In this document: piece by piece, positions 6,597 through 12,308 of the stretch
Layout: every line of letters begins with the position of its first letter
Numbering within the stretch: the stretch's first letter is position 1
Assembly (NCBI GenBank): GCA_030054275.1
Contig: JASGCF010000052.1
Location: forward strand, 1 to 12,308
Length of the DNA stretch: 12,308 nt
DNA from: Limnohabitans sp.
GTDB taxonomy: Bacteria; Planctomycetota; Phycisphaerae; Phycisphaerales; SM1A02
Direction: 5' to 3'
Made by a program: the position numbers and the translations under genes
Notes under the pieces: model-generated
What the model was told of the DNA's origin: nothing
Databases searched by the model: none
The model's input: the letters and a program-made list of their open reading frames with translations, nothing else

Positions 6597-6602
6597 AAGG
6601 AG
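6597..6602 (+). promoter_or_regulatory. Strong Shine-Dalgarno site AAGGAG
   Basis: AAGGAG lies 10 nt before the ATG at 6613 and fixes that start. It is the only strong ribosome binding site in the window; the other starts have weak or no such sequence. Confidence 0.75.
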
Positions 6603-6612
6603 ATCGTCACCC

Positions 6613-7710
6613 ATGTGCACTCGTGCTTTCTCGTTCGCTGCGGCGGTATCGATGTTCCTCATCCTCGCGGCATCGGAACCGAATCTGCATGCAGCGAAGA
6701 TCTCGCTGCAAGCGCAAGTGCCGCCGCCCCCCGCACTTGGAGAGAACACGGCAGAAGAGGGGCGCGTTCGAACGAAGCCCACGGCGGTTGGTTTCTACAA
6801 CGCGCTCGCTGTGGAGCGGCTTCCGATCGATGGCGCCGCGCTTCCACTCGATCGCTTCACGAGTGCCGACACTTCGAGCGTCGCCCGCTTGAAGGACGGG
6901 CGCATCGTCGTGGCCTACCAAGGTTTCCCTGCCGGCGACAAGCGCGAATTCAATCGCACGGCCGTGCGCTTCTCGAACGACGAGGGACGCACATGGACCG
7001 ACGCCGCGCCGGTCGTCATCGATGGGCTCGACGCATCGCTTGCGCCGCCGTTCGATCCAGCGCTCGTCGCGCTTCCCGATGGCCGCGTGCGACTCTACTT
7101 CATTTCGTATGTGGTGCGCGGGCTCACGCCCGGCACACCGCCGACCGCGACCGCGGTGTACTCAGCGATCTCGACTGATGGCGTCCGCTACATATTCGAA
7201 CCCGGCATGCGTTTCACCGTCGACGGGCGCGTCGTTCTCGATGCAGCGGCCGCGCTGCACAACGGCGTCTTCCACATTGTTGTGCCAGACAACGGCACCG
7301 CGGCGGAGTTCATCGCACGACGCAAGAGTGGCGAAGCGCAACCGGGCGGCAATGGCTACCACGCGATCAGCAAAGATGGCCTTGTGTTTGAGCGTGTGGA
7401 CGATCTCAAGTTGCCGTCGAGAAGCAATCGCTGGTGGGGCAATCTGCTGAGTGATGGAAGTACGCTCTTCTTCTTCGGCACCGGCCCGGGACCGTGGCCG
7501 CTTGCGAGCGCGGACGGCATGCAGTGGAAGGTCGCCGCGAAACCGATCGCGATGCCGGGCGTTGATCCGGCGGTGCTTCGTTCGCGTGATGGCGGGCTCC
7601 TTGTGATTGCCACGAAAGAGCCGCTTCCGAAGACGACGCCCGAATCAGAGTCGGCGAACGCGCCTGCTTCCGCTGCGAACTCTGACACCCACACCCCACG
7701 CACCGAGTAG
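6613..7710 (+). CDS. Secreted sialidase-like beta-propeller protein
   Basis: 365 aa with a signal peptide (about 1-28, ending LHAA). Residues about 84-335 look like a sialidase / glycoside-hydrolase-type propeller. There is one good Asp-box (SNDEGRTW, 121-128), and degenerate ones at STDGVRY (187-193), SKDGLVFE (253-260) and SADGMQW (299-305). These alternate with strands such as RLKDGRIVVAYQGF and VALPDGRVRLYF. The catalytic arginine triad and nucleophile Tyr/Glu of true exo-sialidases cannot be placed with confidence by eye, so the protein may cleave a glycan or only bind one. The C-terminal 30 residues are Pro/Thr/Glu/Ala-rich and probably disordered. The stop codon is 3 nt before the porin gene in the same frame, so the two are almost certainly cotranscribed and translationally coupled. 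Confidence 0.7.
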   Translation: MCTRAFSFAAAVSMFLILAASEPNLHAAKISLQAQVPPPPALGENTAEEGRVRTKPTAVGFYNALAVERLPIDGAALPLDRFTSADTSSVARLKDGRIVVAYQGFPAGDKREFNRTAVRFSNDEGRTWTDAAPVVIDGLDASLAPPFDPALVALPDGRVRLYFISYVVRGLTPGTPPTATAVYSAISTDGVRYIFEPGMRFTVDGRVVLDAAAALHNGVFHIVVPDNGTAAEFIARRKSGEAQPGGNGYHAISKDGLVFERVDDLKLPSRSNRWWGNLLSDGSTLFFFGTGPGPWPLASADGMQWKVAAKPIAMPGVDPAVLRSRDGGLLVIATKEPLPKTTPESESANAPASAANSDTHTPRTE

Positions 7711-7713
7711 TGG

Positions 7714-9003
7714 ATGCGCACTTCGCCGTTCATCTTCGCGTTTCTTGGCGGCGCGATGACCGCTGGCGTAGCCCTTGCGGACACTGGCGATCCGTTTCCT
7801 CTGCAGCAGTTACACGAGACATTTCGCCTTCATCCCGACGCAACGGATGAAGCGCGGTGGAGGCGATTGTCGCGCGCCTGCATCGGCTTTGATGTCATGC
7901 CGGGCTACGAGTCGATCTTCGCTGACACGCTCGCAGACGGCCTTGAGAAGGGCCTGCGCACCGATCTCTACGCTGCGTTCGTCTGGCAAGCTGCGTCAGA
8001 CACGCTTCCGGGAAAGCAATCGACCATTGGCGCTGGACGCGTGAATCTCCGCGCGGACGCGCTTCTCTTTCGCAACGAAGGCGAGGGCATGGGGCGCTTC
8101 ACGGCGCAAGTGCATCTCAATGGCGTGTGGCCGAACCTCTCCGACTCGATCGCAGCTTCAACCGGATCGATTTCTGATCTCGACGAACTGCAATCGCGCC
8201 ATGCGTCCTCGCTCTCGCGCATCGGATACACGCAGAGCTTTCTCGACGATCACCTGATGTTGAGCGCGGGCAAGATCAATCCGAACGATTATGTCCTCAC
8301 GAATATCTTCGCGAACGACGAATCGAGACAGTTCCTCGCGCAGCCATTCGATGGCAACAGCACTTGGCCCGTGTCGTTCCAAGATCACTCGATGGGCGTG
8401 GGGCTTCTCTCGCTTCCCACCGACTGGTGCTTCCTGAACGGCTTCGTCGCCGATGCGGCCGGCACGCAGTCGGCGTGGCTTGGCGATGAATTCGGCGGCG
8501 GTTACGCGGTGTCGGGCGAGTTTGGATTGCTTGCCCAATTCGAAGGGCTTCCGGCGCGACTGAGTTTCGCGTGGTGCGGTACCGATGCCAATGCGGAGAC
8601 GGTTGCCGACAACGACTCAGGTAACGGGCTGTGGGGCAACGCCTACGGCTCGATCGCGCAGGTGCTCTTGCAACCGAAGTTCGCGCTGTGGGCGCAGTGG
8701 TCGGCGTGCGACGCGTCGGTCGCGAGCAACGCGACGCAGGAAGTGAGCATCGGGACGACGATCGACGATTGCTTTGGGCGCGAGGGCGACGGACTCGGCG
8801 CCGCGATCGGCTGGTCGAAGCCGAAGGACGCGGGTTCAGCGGATGACCTCGATGATCAAGTCCTGCTTGAGTGCTTCTACCGACTCGAAGTTGTGAAGGG
8901 CGTGCAGATCTCGCTCGACGGACAAATACTCATGCCCTGCGCGAATCCCGGCGTCGATGACCCAACAGTCGTTGGCTCGGTGCGCGCGATGTGGGAATTC
9001 TAG
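7714..9003 (+). CDS. OprB-family (carbohydrate-selective) outer-membrane porin
   Basis: 429 aa with a signal peptide cleaved near VALA-DTG (residue 22). The segment GKINPNDYVLTNIFANDES (186-204) followed by RQFLAQPF and a WPVSFQDHSMGVGL stretch is characteristic of the OprB family: a lysine-bearing strand, then the conserved N-x-FANDE region. Alternating amphipathic strands continue to a C-terminal MWEF, whose terminal aromatic residue is the usual signal for insertion by the Bam machinery. The length is typical of OprB proteins, though their N-terminal Gly/Trp motif is not obvious here, and the mature N-terminus is charged rather than coiled-coil. The likely role is diffusion of sugars or other small solutes across the outer membrane. 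The 3-nt gap after the sialidase-like gene suggests uptake of products released or bound by that protein. The transported solute is not readable from sequence. Confidence 0.82.
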   Translation: MRTSPFIFAFLGGAMTAGVALADTGDPFPLQQLHETFRLHPDATDEARWRRLSRACIGFDVMPGYESIFADTLADGLEKGLRTDLYAAFVWQAASDTLPGKQSTIGAGRVNLRADALLFRNEGEGMGRFTAQVHLNGVWPNLSDSIAASTGSISDLDELQSRHASSLSRIGYTQSFLDDHLMLSAGKINPNDYVLTNIFANDESRQFLAQPFDGNSTWPVSFQDHSMGVGLLSLPTDWCFLNGFVADAAGTQSAWLGDEFGGGYAVSGEFGLLAQFEGLPARLSFAWCGTDANAETVADNDSGNGLWGNAYGSIAQVLLQPKFALWAQWSACDASVASNATQEVSIGTTIDDCFGREGDGLGAAIGWSKPKDAGSADDLDDQVLLECFYRLEVVKGVQISLDGQILMPCANPGVDDPTVVGSVRAMWEF

Positions 9004-9020
9004 TTTGCACGCGGCGCGTT

Positions 9021-9044
9021 GATTCAAACCGTGATTCAAACCGT
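9021..9044. repeat. 12-bp direct repeat GATTCAAACCGT (x2)
   Basis: Exact tandem copies at 9021-9032 and 9033-9044, 17 bp after the porin stop codon. The second copy overlaps the left arm of the following REP-like hairpin, so it may be a short duplication created when the element was inserted. Confidence 0.7.
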
Positions 9045-9084
9045 GCCGCGCAGTTACCCGCTCGTACCCGCTCGTACCCGGCAC
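9043..9084. repeat. REP-like hairpin C
   Basis: GTGCCG and CGGCAC arms around exact 10-bp units TACCCGCTCG at 9055-9064 and 9065-9074 plus a partial third. Its left end (CCGTGCCGCGCAG) is the same as hairpin A at 474 and 651. Confidence 0.7.
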
Positions 9085-9112
9085 GCACCCGACACCAGAC
9101 TGGGCCAGCAGA

Positions 9113-9126
9113 GCCCCAGGTGGGGC
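9113..9126. repeat. Short GCCCC-AGGT-GGGGC hairpin
   Basis: 5-bp arms with a 4-nt loop between REP-like hairpins C and D. It may be part of a composite element; it has no T-run. Confidence 0.4.
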
Positions 9127-9149
9127 ACAGAGACACACGGCCCCGCCGC

Positions 9150-9204
9150 GGTGCCAGGCACGCACCCGCTCGTACCCGTTCGTACCCGCGAGCTACCCGG
9201 CACC
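9150..9204. repeat. REP-like hairpin D
   Basis: GGTGCC and GGCACC arms enclose three 10-bp units (CACCCGCTCG, TACCCGTTCG, TACCCGCGAG at 9163-9192). The left arm also forms a local GTGCC-A-GGCAC palindrome at 9151-9161. Same family as the 465-818 elements but more diverged. Confidence 0.7.
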
Positions 9205-9301
9205 GGACCGGAATCCGAGCAAAAGACAACCCGCGCGGGTCGACCCAGCGTCCCGCGCTCCCTCGACCCTCGTTTCTTGCACGAAACACTTCGCGTACAG
9301 C

Positions 9302-9317
9302 GTGCAGCGCGCTGCAC
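9302..9317. repeat. Perfect 16-bp palindrome between convergent genes
   Basis: GTGCAGCGCGCTGCAC is fully self-complementary, with no loop bases. Its place between convergent genes allows a bidirectional transcript-end stem or a dimeric binding site, but neither side has a T-run. Confidence 0.45.
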
Positions 9318-9347
9318 TCGTCGCAGATCACCCCTACCTCAAAACCC

Positions 9348-9403
9348 CCGCGTCACCACTCCCGCGTCACCACTCCCGCGTCACCACCCCCGCCTCACCA
9401 CTC
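9348..9403. repeat. 14-bp tandem array (4 units) overlapping the mutase stop codon
   Basis: Units CCGCGTCACCACTC at 9348, 9362, 9376 and 9390. The first two are identical, the third ends CACCC, and the fourth is CCGCCTCACCACTC. The fourth unit encodes, on the minus strand, the last two mutase residues (Glu-Trp) and its TGA, so the array looks like expansion outward from the gene's end. Confidence 0.85.
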
Positions 9404-11068
9404 TGGTCCACCCGAATAGCGGCCGTAAACATCCGCCATCGCCTGCACCTGCTCACCGAGCGTGCAGCGCACGAGGCTTGCGGCGACAAGCGCGGGCATC
9501 ACATTCTCGCCCTTACGCGACGCGGTGCGAATCGCGTCGAGCGCGTTCTTCACATCGAGCGACGAACGCGCGGCGCGCATCTTCGCGAGACGCCCGTTCT
9601 GTTCGGTTTCGACCGTGTGCGGAATCTCGAGGATGTCGACCTGCTTCTCTTCGTTGCCCTCGGGGTACGCGTTCACACCAACGACGATGCGGTCGCCCGC
9701 TTCCATCTCTTGGCCGAAGCGGTAGCTCGCCTCCGCGATCGAGCGGCGGAAGTAACCCTTATGCACGCCCGACACGACGCCGCCCATGTCATCAATCTCC
9801 TTGATGATCGCGTTGGCGTCCCGCTCCATCTGATCCGTGAGCGCTTCCACAAACCACGAGCCGCCGAGCGGATCGACCGTGCGGTGCACACCCGATTCGT
9901 GCGCGATGATCTGTTGTGTGCGCAGCGCAACGCGCACGGCCTGTTCGGTTGGAAGACCCAGAGTCTCGTCCATCGAGTCGGTGTGGAGGCTCTGGCAACC
10001 GCCGAGCACACCCGCCATCGCCTGCAACGCCACGCGCACGATGTTGTTGAGCGGCTGCTGCTCAGTGAGCGAACAACCCGCGGTCTGCACATGCGTGCGC
10101 ATCAAGAGCGAACGCTCGTTCTTCGCGCCGTAACGCTCCTTCATCGCCTTCGCCCAAATGCGGCGGGCGGCGCGCAACTTGCAGATCTCTTCGAAGAACT
10201 CGTTATGGCTGTTGAAGAAGAACGAAAGCCGCGGCGCGAAGCCGTCGACATCGAGCCCGCGCTTGATGCACTCCTCGACATATTCCATGCCGTCGCGCAG
10301 CGTGAACGCCAGTTCTTGCGTCGCGCTCGAGCCAGCCTCGCGGATGTGGTAGCCCGAGATCGACACCGAATTCCACTTCGGGAGGCGCTGCGCTGCAAAC
10401 TCGATCGTGTCGACCACGAGCTTCACATGCGGCTCGGGCGGATAGATGAACTCGTTCTGCGCGTGGAACTCCTTGAGGATGTCGTTCTGGAGCGTCCCGC
10501 CAAGCGCGGTCCACGGAATGTCGCGCTCCTTCGCATGCGCGAGATACATGCCCCAAATCACGGCCGCCGGCGCATTGATCGTCTGCGACACCGTCACCTC
10601 GCCGATCGGAATGTCGGCGTAGAGACGATGCATATCTTCAATCGAACTGATCGCAACACCGCAGCGGCCCACTTCGCCCGCCGAAAGCGCGTCGTCCGAG
10701 TCACGACCCATCAGCGTGGGCAGATCGAACGCCGTCGAAAGCCCAGTATTCGCCTTCGTGCCCTTCGCGTTGTTCAGGAGGTACTTGAAGCGCTGGTTGG
10801 TGTCGTCGGCCGAGCCGAAGCCCGCAAACTGCCGCATGGTCCAGAGTCGCGAGCGGTACATCGTCTTATGAACACCGCGCGTGAACGGGTACTGCCCCGC
10901 CTCGCCGATGCGCGGGTGCGCACGGGTCGGATCGGCCGGATCGTGCGTCAGCACGGTGTCGGGGCCGTAGCGCTCGCCGACGACATAGCCGGAAAGCGTC
11001 ACGGTCTCGGGGTCGACTTTGTCCGTGTTCGATGCGTGTGGAGCGGTCGTCGGATGGGCGGTGCTCAT
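9395..11068 (-). CDS. B12-dependent acyl-CoA mutase large subunit, isobutyryl-CoA mutase-like (methylmalonyl-CoA mutase family)
   Basis: 557 aa from ATG 11068, chosen because the 53-residue upstream extension is Arg/Ser-rich, unconserved and reaches almost to the divergent start codon. It is a TIM-barrel catalytic subunit that rearranges the carbon skeleton of acyl-CoA through a 5'-deoxyadenosyl radical. Landmarks are YPFTRGVHKTMYRSRLWTMR (60-79), STAFDLPTLMG (111-121), VSQTINAPAAV (160-170), TLQNDILKE (192-200), SGYHIREAG (238-246, with Tyr240 and His241), APRLSFFFN (278-286, Arg280) and ESGVHRTVDPLGGS (391-404). The cobalamin-binding domain (DxHxxG) is absent, as in split enzymes, so a separate small subunit is required; none is in this window. 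Phe81 (RQFAGFG) and Gln204 (FHAQNEF) replace the Tyr and Arg that mark true methylmalonyl-CoA mutase and match the isobutyryl-CoA mutase pair. Family certain; substrate inferred. Confidence 0.9.
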   Translation of the reverse strand: MSTAHPTTAPHASNTDKVDPETVTLSGYVVGERYGPDTVLTHDPADPTRAHPRIGEAGQYPFTRGVHKTMYRSRLWTMRQFAGFGSADDTNQRFKYLLNNAKGTKANTGLSTAFDLPTLMGRDSDDALSAGEVGRCGVAISSIEDMHRLYADIPIGEVTVSQTINAPAAVIWGMYLAHAKERDIPWTALGGTLQNDILKEFHAQNEFIYPPEPHVKLVVDTIEFAAQRLPKWNSVSISGYHIREAGSSATQELAFTLRDGMEYVEECIKRGLDVDGFAPRLSFFFNSHNEFFEEICKLRAARRIWAKAMKERYGAKNERSLLMRTHVQTAGCSLTEQQPLNNIVRVALQAMAGVLGGCQSLHTDSMDETLGLPTEQAVRVALRTQQIIAHESGVHRTVDPLGGSWFVEALTDQMERDANAIIKEIDDMGGVVSGVHKGYFRRSIAEASYRFGQEMEAGDRIVVGVNAYPEGNEEKQVDILEIPHTVETEQNGRLAKMRAARSSLDVKNALDAIRTASRKGENVMPALVAASLVRCTLGEQVQAMADVYGRYSGGPEW

Positions 11069-11236
11069 GTCGTTTCGCCTGCGTCTCGAATGGTCCACCC
11101 GCGCACACTTGGCAGCGGATGAGCCCGAAAGAATAGCACGGACAACGCACATTCCCGCACCGCTTTCCGCAGCGAGAGGACGCAACTTCTGCGCCGGATA
11201 ACCGCAGCCCTCGATCGAATTCGTCATAATGCGCGA
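11069..11236. promoter_or_regulatory. Divergent promoter region between the mutase and the right-edge gene
   Basis: This 168-bp gap must hold the starts of both transcripts. On the minus strand, TGC-TATTCT (11138-11130) has the form of an extended -10 box about 60 bp from the mutase ATG. On the plus strand there is a CATAAT six bases before ATG 11237. Neither has a good -35, so both are tentative. Confidence 0.3.
11225..11230 (+). promoter_or_regulatory. Possible -10 element CATAAT for a leaderless right-edge transcript
   Basis: CATAAT matches the TATAAT consensus at 5 of 6 positions and ends 6 nt before ATG 11237. A start site about 7 nt downstream would coincide with the start codon, giving a leaderless mRNA; this also fits the missing Shine-Dalgarno. 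No -35 match is visible and the match may be chance. Confidence 0.2.
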
Positions 11237-12308
11237 ATGATCGACGGACTTGATGAGGGAGAGACTCTGCCGCCACCAGCGACCGACGGTTTGAGTGCCA
11301 CGATTTCATTCGACGCGAACGAAATGACCTGCGCTTCGCTTGAACTGAATGGTGTCGCATGCGCGCGCAGCATTCTCATCGAGGCGCACACGCGACTCGC
11401 AGGGACACATCTTGCGCTCTCCGTTGAAGGGCACCCCGCGTGCGACATCATGCGTCCGGTAGAGCCGATCGATGCGGGCGTGACACTTGCGGTTGACTGC
11501 GAAAATCTTCGGCTTCCGCTTGTTGCGCTGCTCGGCGCCACGGAACGCACGCACGCCGATCTCACGGCGAAGTTGGTCGCGCCGACTGGTGCCGTTGTTG
11601 CGCGCGCCACGCATCGCATTGCGATTGCGCCCGAAACGCACTGGTCTGGCGTGACAACACATTGCGAATCGATTGCTGCATTTGTGACTCCAAACTCGCC
11701 TGTCATCAACGAACTGCTTCAGGAAGTTGGCACACGCCTCGCTGAAAAAACTGGCTCAAGTGCAGTGGACGGGTATCTCTCTGGAAGTGCCGAGCGCGTC
11801 CAACGCATTGCTGAAAGTTGCTACGAAACGCTGGCGACGCGCGGCATCATGTATGTCGTTTTGCAAGCAAGTTTCGAAGCGCAAGGTCAGAAAGTTCGCA
11901 GCGCTGCAGATGTTGTCGGCGAACGATTGGCCAATTGTCTTGACCTTTCGGTGACACTCGCTGCGCTCTTGGAATCATGCGGACTCCATCCCATGATCGT
12001 GGTCGGCGATGGACACGCAACCGTCGCGTTCGCAACGATCAACGAGCACTTCGCAGATCCCGTGCATGACGGCGCAACGCGGCTTGAGAATCGCCGTGCG
12101 CTTGGTGAACTTCGTGTCATCGAGGCGACGGCTTTGTGTGGTGAACCGAAATCTTTCAGCGATGCGCTTATCGCTGGAGAACGCTGGCTTTCCACGCTTT
12201 CCGAACATGCGCGCGTTGTGGATATCGAATCCGCTCGGCGTGCAGGATTTCACGCACTGCCGGAAGCGATCGCGCGAAATGCAAGTACACCACGGGATCC
12301 AGTCAAAC
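11237..12308 (+). CDS. N-terminal part of a probable DUF4011-type large helicase with transglutaminase-like domain, truncated by window edge
   Basis: From ATG 11237 the plus strand is open for 357 codons to the window end. Residues about 20-135 form a beta-rich N-terminal domain (LELNGVACARSILIEA ... ARATHRIAIAPETHWSG). Residues about 145-320 look transglutaminase-like: IAAFVTPNSPVINELL, DGYLSGSAERVQRIAES, SFEAQGQKVR, then NCLDLSVTLAALLESCGLHP with the candidate nucleophile Cys234, VVGDGH with His260, and RVIEAT with Glu296 as a likely third residue. This order (Ig-like region, AFVTPN, SFExxGQKVR, CLDL, EAT) is what I recall from the start of 1,500-2,000-residue proteins that continue with DUF4011, an SF1 helicase, a Vsr/MTES_1575-type nuclease and DUF3320. 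That continuation is outside the window and is inferred. Codon use is less GC-rich than in neighbours. Other transglutaminase-like fusions are possible but less likely. Confidence 0.7.
   Translation, partial: MIDGLDEGETLPPPATDGLSATISFDANEMTCASLELNGVACARSILIEAHTRLAGTHLALSVEGHPACDIMRPVEPIDAGVTLAVDCENLRLPLVALLGATERTHADLTAKLVAPTGAVVARATHRIAIAPETHWSGVTTHCESIAAFVTPNSPVINELLQEVGTRLAEKTGSSAVDGYLSGSAERVQRIAESCYETLATRGIMYVVLQASFEAQGQKVRSAADVVGERLANCLDLSVTLAALLESCGLHPMIVVGDGHATVAFATINEHFADPVHDGATRLENRRALGELRVIEATALCGEPKSFSDALIAGERWLSTLSEHARVVDIESARRAGFHALPEAIARNASTPRDPVK

Larger units (their letters stand above)
6486..6612. promoter_or_regulatory. Divergent control region between the cytochrome-catalase gene and the sialidase-porin pair
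   Basis: This 127-bp gap must hold promoters for both directions. It contains a run of seven C (6557-6563), directly adjoining a perfect inverted repeat, and the Shine-Dalgarno site of the rightward gene. No -35/-10 pair stands out on either strand, so shared regulation is inferred from geometry only. Confidence 0.5.
9004..9394. other. 391-bp convergent intergenic region rich in repeats
   Basis: It lies between the ends of the porin gene (plus) and the mutase gene (minus). It holds a 12-bp direct repeat, two REP-like hairpins of the family seen at 465-818, a GCCCC/GGGGC hairpin, a 16-bp perfect palindrome and most of a 14-bp tandem array. Open frames here encode repeat-derived RxRAGTSGYERV-type peptides and are not believable genes. 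No classic hairpin plus T-run terminator is visible; transcript ends may depend on these stem-loops or on Rho. Confidence 0.7.

Noticed and set aside
8930..9331. 133-codon minus-strand frame with RAGYERVRAG repeats
   Set aside because: Covers the repeat cluster and the antisense of the porin 3' end. No credible start region or domain.
9348..9403. CRISPR-like array
   Set aside because: Units are 14 bp and contiguous, with no spacers; this is a simple tandem repeat.
9302..11122. 606-codon plus-strand open frame
   Set aside because: Antisense shadow of the acyl-CoA mutase, whose protein matches its family along its whole length.
11069..11227. 53-residue N-terminal extension of the mutase
   Set aside because: Arg/Ser-rich, unconserved, and it would take up nearly all of the divergent promoter region. 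The ATG at 11068 gives the usual N-terminus of large subunits.

Overview
The window is about 12.3 kb of GC-rich bacterial DNA (roughly 60-65% G+C by hand counts). It most likely comes from a planctomycete of the Phycisphaerae. The reasons are a planctomycete-style ECF sigma factor, a large secreted protein with the DLDGDG...DLSxLLxxWG dockerin-like repeats common in that class, few recognisable Shine-Dalgarno sites, and long Arg-rich antisense reading frames. This placement is inference; there is no rRNA or marker gene to prove it.

Layout, left to right. (1) 1-358, minus: an ECF sigma factor cut by the left edge. (2) 359-836: a noncoding stretch holding a 177-bp tandem duplication built from REP-like hairpins. 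(3) 837-3431, minus: a secreted mosaic protein with a PPC-like domain, seven RCC1 propeller repeats, internal dockerin-like repeats, an IPT/TIG domain and an FGE-sulfatase-fold domain. (4) 3624-6485, minus: an exported RoxA-like diheme cytochrome c fused to a catalase-like haem domain. (5) 6486-6612: a divergent control region with a perfect 8-bp-arm inverted repeat. (6) 6613-9003, plus: a secreted sialidase-like propeller protein and an OprB-type porin separated by 3 nt. (7) 9004-9394: convergent noncoding DNA with more copies of the hairpin family, a 16-bp palindrome and a 14-bp tandem array that runs into the next stop codon. (8) 9395-11068, minus: the large subunit of a B12-dependent acyl-CoA mutase whose substrate-specifying residues look isobutyryl-CoA-type. 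(9) 11069-11236: a divergent promoter region. (10) 11237 to the right edge, plus: an open 357-codon N-terminal fragment with a transglutaminase-like domain, resembling the start of very large DUF4011-type helicases.

The centre reads as an envelope locus: a secreted oxidative haem enzyme diverges from a secreted glycan-binding or glycan-cleaving protein and its porin. The mutase is a metabolic gene whose small B12-binding subunit must lie elsewhere. The right-edge gene is the best lead to an uncommon system, because its family includes a reported antiphage helicase, but the diagnostic domains lie beyond the window.
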